DNA of 64,000 nucleotides, taken from NCBI GenBank assembly GCA_947594855.1, contig CANQEL010000006.1, forward strand, positions 1 through 64,000. Direction: 5' to 3'. Both the position numbers and the translations under genes were made by a program. This DNA comes from an uncultured Lachnospiraceae bacterium (GTDB lineage: Bacteria > Bacillota > Clostridia > Lachnospirales > Lachnospiraceae). The notes below the pieces were generated by a model, which did no database searches, was not told where the DNA came from, and saw only the letters and a list, made by a program, of their open reading frames with translations. The number at the start of each line of letters is the position of its first letter. Position 1 is the first letter of the stretch. Shown piece after piece: positions 43,301 to 51,458 of this stretch.

Positions 43301-46300
43301 CTTAAATGGAGTTGCATCCTGTGAATAAGTTCCTCCTGAATAACCGCTGTCTCTTAATGCCGGGTCTTCACCACGTCTGTCAATAAGCGTTTTTGCGGTG
43401 TCATAATATTTCTGTCCGGCGTCTTCGCCTTCATATTCTTCCGCAAGCTTTGCAAGTTTTACAAGACCTAATTCAATCTCCTCATGTCCCGGCACTTCAT
43501 GACGCGTACCATTCGGTCCAAACAACGCCACAATGTCGTCCGCAAAACGTTTGCCGGCAACATAAAGCCTGTAATCAGGGTCTCCGATTCCTTCCCTGTA
43601 ACGCGTATAAGCAACTATACTCTCCAGGAAATGACCGGCATTGTACATCTCATGGTTGGAAAATTCACTCCAGCGGTGCGTGCCCGGAGCTCCTCCGCCG
43701 GCATAAGTTGTGCTTCTTAATGTAAAATGCGTATCAATATAACCGTCTGCATACTGAACCTGCTCAATCAGGCTAATCCAGTAATCCACTTTCTCCTGAA
43801 GTTTCTGTCTCTGCTCTTTCATTTCTTCGCTTGTATCATTCTGTGTTGCAGATAACGTGTATGAAATGGCTTCAATACTCTTATAGATATCTGAATCCTG
43901 GAATACATATCCCTTGAATGAATCATAGCTTTCGCCATTCAGTTTCTTTATCGCATTTATGAAGTTAGGTTCTCCGCCTGACGTCTTTTCAATTTCTGAG
44001 ATAGCCTTATTAAGAGACGTGATAGCATTGGTTTCCTGTTTAGGCATCCAGAAATTATCATTAAGCTGTACGTTTTCAAATGTAACGGTACGGTTTGCTT
44101 CACCCACCTGTGCAGGAGCTTTTACTGTTATCTCCGCTGTCGCATCAAATGTCTGTCCGCCATATGAAGCTTTTCCTTTTACGGTAAATGTACTTCCTAC
44201 CTTATCTTCTGCGTAATTTTCCTCAGGTACGGCATCCCATGTAACCGGTATAAGTTTTGAATCAAACGTTTCCCCAAGTTCTACATTATTATGCCAGCTT
44301 GTACGTTGTTCCGTCGGCTCATCAAAGGTAAGTCCGTTTGCAACTACCGAATCAGGAAGTATAGGAGCTTTTCCTGCTGCCGTGGATGTCTTGTAAGTAT
44401 CTAAGCTTTCTACGCCCTCTACTCTGATTGTATATTCCGTTTCCTTTGATACATCTTCTACAGTAGCCTTAAGCTTCAATGTACCTTTTCCTGCTTTCAA
44501 TGCTTTTACGTTTACGGTCTTTCCTTTATTATCTCCCTGAATCTGAATAACCTCCGTCGAATCTTCAGCAACAGACCATTCATATTCCGCTCTGCCTGCC
44601 ATTGTATCAGGTCTGGTTCCTGCAGTATATTCTGCAACAGCGTCTTCTGCAAGATTAGCCATACCGCTTATGGTTGCACCGTAAAGCGTGGTAGCATATT
44701 CATTACCATATACTTCCCATTCGCTGATTCCTACACCATCATTATCTTCTGCTCCGGTTCTGCGGTTTATCTTAAGACGCAGCGCCGTTGTAACAATCGG
44801 GTCATTGAATTTTACTTCATTCCATACCTTATTTTCACCATTAACGCCGCCATTAACGCTTGTATCGGCCTCTACGCCTACGGCGCCTATCTCTGTCCAG
44901 TCTTCATCTGCTTCTCCGCTTTTGCCTTCCTGCAGATATTCAACGGTTGCGTTCTCCGGGAATTCAACTCCGCCATCATAGTATGCCCACCATATAACTC
45001 TCATACTGGTAAGTTTCTGCGGAATCTCCCAGTCAAGACGCGCCCATACAGGATAATCATTGGTTCCCCAGCAGTTCCAGCTTGTTGAAGGAATATCTGT
45101 AGCCATCTTTCCATCATTCATAGCATCAGGCGTAACTTCTCCGAATGTATTAACATAGGATGCGCTTGCCTTAGCATTAAGAGCTACGTTTTCAGGTTCT
45201 TCCACATATTCCTGTCCGTATACTTTCCATTCGCTGATTCCTACGCCGGTAGGAGCCTCACCATTACGGCTTATCACAAGACGAAGTGCAGTAGTCTTTA
45301 TGGTATCTTCAAAAGTAAGTTTATTCCATACTTTATTAGCTCCATTAGTTCCTTCTGCAGTATACTCTACGCCTACATCTCCTATCTTTTGCCAGTTTTC
45401 TCCGTCAGGAAGCAGATACTCAACATATGCGCTTAACGGGAACTTTACTCCGTCTCCGTCTGCCCACCAGAGAACTTCCATATCGGTCAGTTCATAGTCG
45501 GTATCCCACGTAAGAGTTGCCCAGGTCGGGTCTGTCTGTGTACTCCAACTATTCCAGCTTGTATTTGGGTCGTTTGTTGCAAATTTGCCATCATTCATTG
45601 AAGCGGCCGGAGTATTTGTATATTCTGCGGCTGCAACGGCTTTGGTTGCAACGTTTGTACGGCTTCCCGGAACCTGTTCTCCATATACTTTCCATTCGCT
45701 TATTCCTATGCCTGTTTGGTCCGCCGATTCATCAGGCCGCTCTACCATAAGACGCAGCGCTGTAGTTTTAATTTTGTCCGGGAATGTAAGCTGATTCCAC
45801 ATGGTATTGTTTCCTTTAGTTCCATCGTTATCATGCTCTATGCCAACTTCATTTATTTCTTCCCAGTCCTCATCTGATGTTCCGGTTTTACCCTCTTTCA
45901 GGTACTGTACATTACAGCTTTTAGGAAATTGCACTCCGCCGCCGTCTGCCCACCAGAGAACTTCCATTCCTGTAAGTTCATATTCAGAATCCCATGTAAG
46001 GCTTATCCACATAGGGTAATCATTTGTTCCCCAGCTGTTCCAGCTTGTAGCGCCATCCTCTCCTGCCAGCGTATTGTCGTTTACCGCACCTGCCGTTCCA
46101 CTGTAATAATTGGTGTATTTCGCATCTGCGATAGCCTCAGGCGCTACATTGGTACCTTCCATATCAATTGCCATCGGCACATCCGCACCTGCACCATCAC
46201 CTGATGCCGCCTGCATCGTATCTGCAGGCAGCATGGTGAAGATCATGGCAAGGCTAAGCATAACAGACATTAATCTTTTTCTGATTATACGTTTCCCCAT
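40343..46300 (-). CDS. Secreted GH127 beta-L-arabinofuranosidase, multidomain
   Basis: 1985 residues. After a signal peptide (cleaved near MQAAS) come three discoidin-like modules in tandem (about 50-205, 215-360, 370-535), two Ig-like modules (540-625 and 630-727), the GH127 catalytic domain (738-1345), another discoidin-like module (about 1400-1560), a further beta domain, a PTDN linker and two lysine-rich Big_2-like C-terminal modules. The zinc-thiolate site of the family is intact: CEIC (E1084, C1086) and CACCPPN (C1152, C1153), matching Glu338/Cys340/Cys417/Cys418 of Bifidobacterium HypBA1. It should cut beta-1,2-L-arabinofuranosyl links of hydroxyproline-bound arabino-oligosaccharides or pectin side chains. 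AAGGAGATG precedes the ATG; the upstream glycosidase gene ends 19 bases away. Confidence 0.93.
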   Translation of the reverse strand: MGKRIIRKRLMSVMLSLAMIFTMLPADTMQAASGDGAGADVPMAIDMEGTNVAPEAIADAKYTNYYSGTAGAVNDNTLAGEDGATSWNSWGTNDYPMWISLTWDSEYELTGMEVLWWADGGGVQFPKSCNVQYLKEGKTGTSDEDWEEINEVGIEHDNDGTKGNNTMWNQLTFPDKIKTTALRLMVERPDESADQTGIGISEWKVYGEQVPGSRTNVATKAVAAAEYTNTPAASMNDGKFATNDPNTSWNSWSTQTDPTWATLTWDTDYELTDMEVLWWADGDGVKFPLSAYVEYLLPDGENWQKIGDVGVEYTAEGTNGANKVWNKLTFEDTIKTTALRLVISRNGEAPTGVGISEWKVYGQEYVEEPENVALNAKASASYVNTFGEVTPDAMNDGKMATDIPSTSWNCWGTNDYPVWARLDWEIPQKLTSMRVIWWAYYDGGVEFPENATVEYLQEGKSGEADEDWTEIGAVGVEADTSVNGGVNGENKVWNEVKFNDPIVTTALRLKINRRTGAEDNDGVGISEWEVYGNEYATTLYGATISGMANLAEDAVAEYTAGTRPDTMAGRAEYEWSVAEDSTEVIQIQGDNKGKTVNVKALKAGKGTLKLKATVEDVSKETEYTIRVEGVESLDTYKTSTAAGKAPILPDSVVANGLTFDEPTEQRTSWHNNVELGETFDSKLIPVTWDAVPEENYAEDKVGSTFTVKGKASYGGQTFDATAEITVKAPAQVGEANRTVTFENVQLNDNFWMPKQETNAITSLNKAISEIEKTSGGEPNFINAIKKLNGESYDSFKGYVFQDSDIYKSIEAISYTLSATQNDTSEEMKEQRQKLQEKVDYWISLIEQVQYADGYIDTHFTLRSTTYAGGGAPGTHRWSEFSNHEMYNAGHFLESIVAYTRYREGIGDPDYRLYVAGKRFADDIVALFGPNGTRHEVPGHEEIELGLVKLAKLAEEYEGEDAGQKYYDTAKTLIDRRGEDPALRDSGYSGGTYSQDATPFKNETNAVGHSVRAGYFYAGVTDIATILPEDNEDRTAYLNSLSTIWDSVTNRRSYITGGVGTTAPSADSEGFGDDYVLPNDQSYCEICAAISMANWNQRMNLVYEDAKYADVVEKDLYNAILVGENLDGNRFYYSTLLEVDGGNARSEWFDCACCPPNLMRTIASLSGYMYTVHNDNVFVNMYVGSDGKVTVGGTPVELKQETNYPWNGAVKLTVNPETSKEFTMKIRVPGWVDEQENKTVTVKVNGQAVSSEKEKGYISITRTWNENDVIDIDIPMEIRRTEADPNVTTNKGRIALQRGPIVYCMEKAGNAQLNPEIEDFDPLNFIIPEDAKLTAEYNENLLNGVVEITGDALYYTGPLTDPVAVKLQAVPYYSWNNRGDDADYVPGVIKNNSSKMLIWAYGDEPEYEIPDIDLTEVGANATVSSDYTSDWENLEGIHNNWEPESSYGDGKNTWGNWPQDAGSEHYVQYTWDSDITTDRMDIYWYDDQGGTRIPETLTIKYLKEGGDPLVDEDWLDAEMITDWASVQERDKYNTIEIEKITTKAIRLVMTVRDEAAAMGICRWKVYDEDAAIAAMEKLIEDIGKVEATKECGIKIAIARKAYDKLSDEQKAQITNYAVLTESEKEYAALMSGEDKGIDLSGVKPIYDQGVVDYDETNNSVTVSKKTNVTEGAGVQGIFIPLGKTYNVGDTIKVTVSGSANTGDVRAWLTSMGDDAAHSNTVNPMEWGTTYEYTVTDKACDTIELKKKSWDAEDFDSITVTKVVVEESSVVTPPTDNPTDNPTDNPTDTPTDNPTDNPTDNPTDNPTDNPTGNPTDNPDAPKATSPGVIGTPQQPVKAPSVNKKMKIGLKEKVKTVYKNGDTYTISNSKVAKLTKKGAIKGKKKGKAVITITDSQGNVTQYTVVVKKAPKKLSLKKKSITLKPKKKAKIKVKLPKKTASYKITYKSANKKVAKVNKKGKITAVKKGTTTITVKTFNGKKATMKVTVK
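40854..40990 (-). repeat. 12-base tandem repeat encoding a Pro-Thr-Asp-Asn linker
   Basis: About eleven copies of a 12-base unit encode the PTDN tetrapeptide (with PTDT and PTGN variants) between the last beta domain and the C-terminal modules of the GH127 enzyme. The units differ mainly at third codon positions (GTC/GTA/GTT on the plus strand), so the peptide is conserved while the DNA drifts. Copy number is likely to vary between strains. Confidence 0.9.
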
Positions 46301-46319
46301 TACTCATCATCTCCTTATA

Positions 46320-49300
46320 TTATTTTTTAATCTTAATTTTAATAACTGCTTTCTTCTTACTTCCGTCAGTAGCAGAAGCGGTAATGGTTACCGTTTTTCC
46401 TACACCGGCTTTCTTAACAGTTATTTTACCTTTTTTGTTCACCTTAGCCCATTTGGTATTAGAGCTCTTCCACTTAAGTCTGGCATTGGTAAATTTCTTC
46501 TTTCCTTTAATCTTTACCTTTGCCTTTGCTTTATATTTCTTACCTGCCCTGACTGATTTTACTGTCTTCTTTTTGCCATTTACGGTAACTTTCTTTACCG
46601 CATTTTTCATGACTTTAATCTTAACAGTCGCCACGACATTGCTTCCGTCTGAAGAAGTTACCGTAACAGTAACTTTCTTACCTATGCCGGCTTTATTGGT
46701 AGTAACTACACCGTTATTAACGGTTGCATATCTGCTGTCTGAAACACTCCATATAAGTCCTTTGTTTACAGCATTATCAGGATTTATCGTTATTTCTTCA
46801 TTAAGGTCTATCGTCTTTCCTGCCGCAATCCTGTAAAGTTTTGAATTAAATCTGATACTGCTTACTTTAACCGTATCCTGCACGCCTGATACTTTTACCA
46901 ATGCGGTCTGTGCGTCATTCAGGGCTTTCAGGGCTGCATCTACCTGGGCCTGTGTTGCATTTGCGTCACCTGCCGTTTTTTCTGCTGCGCTTAATGCGGC
47001 CGCAAACCTGGCCCAGCTGTCAGCTGTATAATCTGCCTGTTTAAGCGACTTAGCTGCAGTAATGGCATCATTAAGTCCCTTTTTCTCTGAAACTGCTCCA
47101 GGTTCTTCTGAAGGTTCATTTGTAGGAGCAGCCGTCGGTTCGTCTGTAGGAACTTCGGTCGGCTCAGCTGTCGGTTCCTCTGTAGGAGCTTCGGTTGCTT
47201 CGCTTCCTTCATAGCTTACTTTCCAACGGAGAATACCTGTAGCGGGTTTATCTGACTGATGTGTAAGTACAAGCCTTACTGCCGTCGTAGTCACAGTATC
47301 AAAATTAATTGTATTGTACTGATTGATGGCAATAACATCTTTAACATCAGAAAGCATATTTGCTTCCTGCCAGCTGCCGCTTTCATCCATATACATTATT
47401 TTAATGTCTGCCGGCACTGCTGTATCTCCACCATCATCATACCAGAATATATCAAACCTGTTCATAGATACCGGAGTATCCCAGTCATACTGTATCCAAT
47501 GCTCGCTGCCATTATCCTGCGGCCAGTTGCCCCATCCATTACCTGTTCCAGGCGCAGAAACTGTAGGCTCATAACCTTCTTCCTGAACTTTATAAATGTC
47601 TTCCCATTCAGCGGTATAATCCGAAGATACCGATGCGGTGTATTCAAGATGTTCCGGATCAGAAGCAGGCGGATTAATCAGCCTGAAGCTTCCTTCTATT
47701 ACAAGGTTTTCTTTTACATTCTCCACAGTGTATGTATTATCTTCCCCAACCTGTACGCTCTCGCCGTTTACCGTAAGCGTCTTTACCATATAACCTTCTT
47801 CCGGGGATGCGGTAATAACAAGGTTTCCGCCTTCTTTTACCATATCGGCGCTGACACTGAATGAGCCAAATCTTGGAGTTGTATTGCTTACTGATACTTC
47901 ATACCATGGTTTGCCGTCATCATCTCCGGTAATTACCTTAAAGTATGCATGGTATGCCTGGGTTGCATACTGCGGTGCAAACATCGGAGCAAAATTGTAA
48001 CCATTTGCAGTAAGTACAGGGAATCCTGTATTTACATCCGTATCTGTTTTAATTGAATCTGACAAATTTTCTGATAATACCAGCGTCTTCCATGATGTGC
48101 TGTCATTCTGTCCGGCCATTACAAACGGACCATACATTACGCTCGCAACAGTTGAATTGCCAAGCTTATCAGGAGTCTTATCAAGATGCAGTGTCCATGG
48201 CATATTGATTTCGATAACGTCTCCTGCCTTTATTCCAGTCAATTCTACATATGTGCTAATCTCAGCGTTTAACTTAACATCTGAATTATTTAATTTTACA
48301 TTAAATCCTTTAACGGCCCAGTATGGAACACGTAGTTTCATTTTAAATGTCTGCGCCTCTTTGCCATCTATAGCGCTTACAGTAAGTTTGGTGTCCTCTG
48401 ATGGGAAATTGGTTTCCTGAGCAACCTTTACTCCCTTTTCATCCCATGTAAGCGTAGATGGAAGATACAGACCTACATACAATGTATCATCTGTCTTTGC
48501 ATATGCTGCTTCCTGATACTTCACATGGTTCTCCATTCCTGTTCCGTGGCAGCATGTGAACGAATCGTAATCACCGCCAAAACTTCTCATTCCGCCCGGT
48601 CCTATCGGAAGCATATATGTTGTTCCGTTATGCATATCAGCTCTTACATTTGGAGTCTGGGATGCCAGAATCTGGTTATAAAGCGTTCTCTCATAATAAT
48701 CCATATATTCTGCATTATCAGGATTATAATTATTGAGCATTTTTGTAAGCTTCATCATGTTATAAGCCGCACATGTCTCACAGTTTTCATTGCCGCTTAT
48801 GTTGTTTGCCTGTTGGTATGGCTGCGTGAATTTCTCACCGGTACCAACTCCGCCAATTGAATATGCATATCTTGAAACAGCCATCTCCCAGAAGTTCTCT
48901 GCTATATCATAGTATTTAACTTCAGGACTTCCGCTCTCAACGGTTGCCTCATACATCTTCATTGCACCGATAATCTGAGGTATATGCTGATTTGCATGGC
49001 GTCCTCTGATATCATCTACATTTGCTGCAAGTTTATTAAAGAAATTAGTATTGTCAAATAACTTTGCACCTTTAAGATATATATCTTCGCCCGTGTAGAT
49101 ATACAGCTGAGCCATGGATTCATTCATTCCTCCAAATTCACCTGCTATATACATATCCCACATATTTGTAAGCTGCTGCTGGCTGCATGCGCTCAGACGT
49201 TCATACGCCCATTTACCAAGTCCTTTTGCTACAGTGAGAGCCTCTTCATTTCCTGTATACGTATATGCATCAAGGAATCCTGCAAGCAATTTATGAAGCG

Positions 49301-51431
49301 TATAATACGGAGCCCATATACCGCTGTCCGGGCTTCCATACGGCGTATACTGTTCCAGAAGCGCAAACTGGTCCGGCGAATAAGCGCTTAAGAATCCTTC
49401 TCCCCATTCTTCAGGGTTAGTGCTCCAGGTGGATACTTTGACGCCGTTAGTCTTAAAGTCTGCCGCTTTTCCTTTTGATTTCTGCTGCAGCCTGTGCATC
49501 TCACTTACCATTCCGTCAAGCTTTGTTTTAATATCAGCATCACCGGTAGAAGCATACGCAAGCGCAAGCGCCGACATATAATGTCCTGTTGAATGACCTC
49601 TTAGCAGACCTGTAGGTTCATCCCATCCTCCAAGCGGAGAAACATCTGCTATTTTATCGTTTTCACCAAATGTTTTATAGAAGTTATAAAGCATACGCTT
49701 ATTGTCTAACAGCTTGAGGTATGCAATATCCCTGTCTCTGTTCTGTGTAAGTATAGAACCGTTTTCTCCAATCTTATCAAGCGTAATATCGCTCAAATCA
49801 AAGCTGTCTGATACTACTTTCTTTGCAGCCTCTTCTTTATTAATAACTTCCACATTTGCCGTAATATCAGTTGTCTCGCCGACAATAGAGCCGTCTACAG
49901 TAAAACTGCCTTCTTTACTGTATTTATCTGCATCTATATCTACCGGCCAGATAGTCTTTAATTTATTTATACTGTTATCTGAATATGTAACCTTTACATA
50001 ATTGGGAAGCGAAGGGCTGTGTCCTACAAGAGTCACTACATTTATTTCTTCCACTTCCTTAATAGTTACAGCTTCACGCAAAGCTATTACAGTTGTTTCA
50101 ATTTCCTTTGTAATAACTTCCTGTCCGCAGGTTACTGTCATTATCAGTTTACCTTCAGAATTTGCTTCTCCCTGTGCAGGGCGCGTTACTACGGCAGTTC
50201 CGCCTTCAATACTGATTGCAGGATTCGTGCTTTTCCATGTGATTGTCGAACCCCATTCCGGCAGAGGGAGCCTAATATCCGACATAACGGCAGACAAGTC
50301 GCCGAGCGCTGCAAGCGCCGCAGCCGCATCATGTTCTGCAATCTGTTTATCCGTGTATTCAGCAAGAACCGTCACGTCAAATTCTTTTGTATCGCTTGCA
50401 GTTCCATATTTAATTGTTGCCGTCAGTTTTCCTGTGGCATTATCTGCTCCTTTAGCGGGTCTTGTTACTTTTGCAGTTCCATCCGTAATCTTAACTGCAG
50501 GGTTCGCGCTTTCCCATGTAATATCAGAACCATTTACACCTTTAGACGGAAGCACAATATCTTCTGTTACCCCGCTTGTATCTCCAAGGTCTAATTCTGA
50601 CTTGTCGCTTGATACAATACCTGCATCATCCACATAATACATTGCCGCTATCTCATCTGATGATAGCGCCTTATTGTAAATCTTAAATTCTGCAAACCAT
50701 CCTTCTGTAGGATTATCCGTAGAATGTTGGCTTTTACCGATATAGCTTCCGGTAGTCCTGCCAAGGTCATTTACCGTAAGTCCGGTATCGACAGTTGTTC
50801 CTATCTGTTTACCGTTCTCATAAAGAGACATTTTTGAACCATCCATTACAACTGTAGTAAGCACCCAGCGGTTCCTGTCTATGTTAGTCTCTCTATGAAC
50901 GCCTTTTTCATTAGACCAGCCTGATGTCGTAATACCTGCGGCATAACCTGTAAATCCCGGATTCCATCCATCTGATAAAAGATATATATAAGAATCAGCG
51001 CTGCTTCCAATATCCCATATTCTCTGATATGCATTATCCGTAGGAAGTTTTACCCATGTGCTGATCGTAACGGCATTATTGCCATTAAGAATACCATCGG
51101 GCATCTGAAGATAAGGTCCTTCTGACCCTCCGGTAAGTTTCAGAGCTTTTACCGTCTTTCCGTAAATATTAGCTTCTTCAATGGAATAAGTACCTTCTAC
51201 ACTTCCGCTTCCATTGCTTTTAAGCTCTCCGGCATTTTGGTGACCGGAAGCATCAGTTATAACAGTCGAAAAAGAATTCTGCAGATTAAAATCATAATAC
51301 AGAATCAGGTTATCTTCTGTACCCGCTGCTTTTGCAGTATTCCCATTATAAGAAATATTTCCTGTCAAAACCATTGCCGCCGATAATACAACCGCCAGTC
51401 CTCTTTTAAGGAATGTTTTTCCCCTTTTCAT
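46320..51431 (-). CDS. Secreted GH127/GH146-type beta-L-arabinofuranosidase, multidomain
   Basis: 1703 residues. Signal peptide, LamG-like module (about 40-260), Ig-like modules (275-355, 365-450, 455-530), catalytic domain (about 545-1180), a discoidin-like module (about 1250-1405), a Pro-Thr-Glu linker, a FIVAR three-helix module (KKGLNDAITAAKSL to AQTALVKV), then Big_2-like and lysine-rich modules. The zinc site is CETC (E885, C887) and TCCHGTG (C960, C961). The LLRGHSTGHYMSALALAYAS segment and CCHGTG instead of CCPPN set it apart from its neighbour, closer to the GH146 branch or an unassigned one. It probably cuts another beta-L-arabinofuranosyl linkage. It lies 27 bases behind the metallopeptidase gene, in the same operon. 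Confidence 0.88.
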   Translation of the reverse strand: MKRGKTFLKRGLAVVLSAAMVLTGNISYNGNTAKAAGTEDNLILYYDFNLQNSFSTVITDASGHQNAGELKSNGSGSVEGTYSIEEANIYGKTVKALKLTGGSEGPYLQMPDGILNGNNAVTISTWVKLPTDNAYQRIWDIGSSADSYIYLLSDGWNPGFTGYAAGITTSGWSNEKGVHRETNIDRNRWVLTTVVMDGSKMSLYENGKQIGTTVDTGLTVNDLGRTTGSYIGKSQHSTDNPTEGWFAEFKIYNKALSSDEIAAMYYVDDAGIVSSDKSELDLGDTSGVTEDIVLPSKGVNGSDITWESANPAVKITDGTAKVTRPAKGADNATGKLTATIKYGTASDTKEFDVTVLAEYTDKQIAEHDAAAALAALGDLSAVMSDIRLPLPEWGSTITWKSTNPAISIEGGTAVVTRPAQGEANSEGKLIMTVTCGQEVITKEIETTVIALREAVTIKEVEEINVVTLVGHSPSLPNYVKVTYSDNSINKLKTIWPVDIDADKYSKEGSFTVDGSIVGETTDITANVEVINKEEAAKKVVSDSFDLSDITLDKIGENGSILTQNRDRDIAYLKLLDNKRMLYNFYKTFGENDKIADVSPLGGWDEPTGLLRGHSTGHYMSALALAYASTGDADIKTKLDGMVSEMHRLQQKSKGKAADFKTNGVKVSTWSTNPEEWGEGFLSAYSPDQFALLEQYTPYGSPDSGIWAPYYTLHKLLAGFLDAYTYTGNEEALTVAKGLGKWAYERLSACSQQQLTNMWDMYIAGEFGGMNESMAQLYIYTGEDIYLKGAKLFDNTNFFNKLAANVDDIRGRHANQHIPQIIGAMKMYEATVESGSPEVKYYDIAENFWEMAVSRYAYSIGGVGTGEKFTQPYQQANNISGNENCETCAAYNMMKLTKMLNNYNPDNAEYMDYYERTLYNQILASQTPNVRADMHNGTTYMLPIGPGGMRSFGGDYDSFTCCHGTGMENHVKYQEAAYAKTDDTLYVGLYLPSTLTWDEKGVKVAQETNFPSEDTKLTVSAIDGKEAQTFKMKLRVPYWAVKGFNVKLNNSDVKLNAEISTYVELTGIKAGDVIEINMPWTLHLDKTPDKLGNSTVASVMYGPFVMAGQNDSTSWKTLVLSENLSDSIKTDTDVNTGFPVLTANGYNFAPMFAPQYATQAYHAYFKVITGDDDGKPWYEVSVSNTTPRFGSFSVSADMVKEGGNLVITASPEEGYMVKTLTVNGESVQVGEDNTYTVENVKENLVIEGSFRLINPPASDPEHLEYTASVSSDYTAEWEDIYKVQEEGYEPTVSAPGTGNGWGNWPQDNGSEHWIQYDWDTPVSMNRFDIFWYDDGGDTAVPADIKIMYMDESGSWQEANMLSDVKDVIAINQYNTINFDTVTTTAVRLVLTHQSDKPATGILRWKVSYEGSEATEAPTEEPTAEPTEVPTDEPTAAPTNEPSEEPGAVSEKKGLNDAITAAKSLKQADYTADSWARFAAALSAAEKTAGDANATQAQVDAALKALNDAQTALVKVSGVQDTVKVSSIRFNSKLYRIAAGKTIDLNEEITINPDNAVNKGLIWSVSDSRYATVNNGVVTTNKAGIGKKVTVTVTSSDGSNVVATVKIKVMKNAVKKVTVNGKKKTVKSVRAGKKYKAKAKVKIKGKKKFTNARLKWKSSNTKWAKVNKKGKITVKKAGVGKTVTITASATDGSKKKAVIKIKIKK

Positions 51432-51458
51432 TAAAATATCTGCCCCTTTCTTCTAAAT

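Noticed and set aside
50002..50637. Long plus-strand frame opposite the GH127/GH146 gene (and a similar one at 35409-36098)
   Set aside because: Its composition mirrors the codons of the minus-strand enzyme, with Val/Ser-rich text and no ribosome site or domain; it is a shadow of the real gene.
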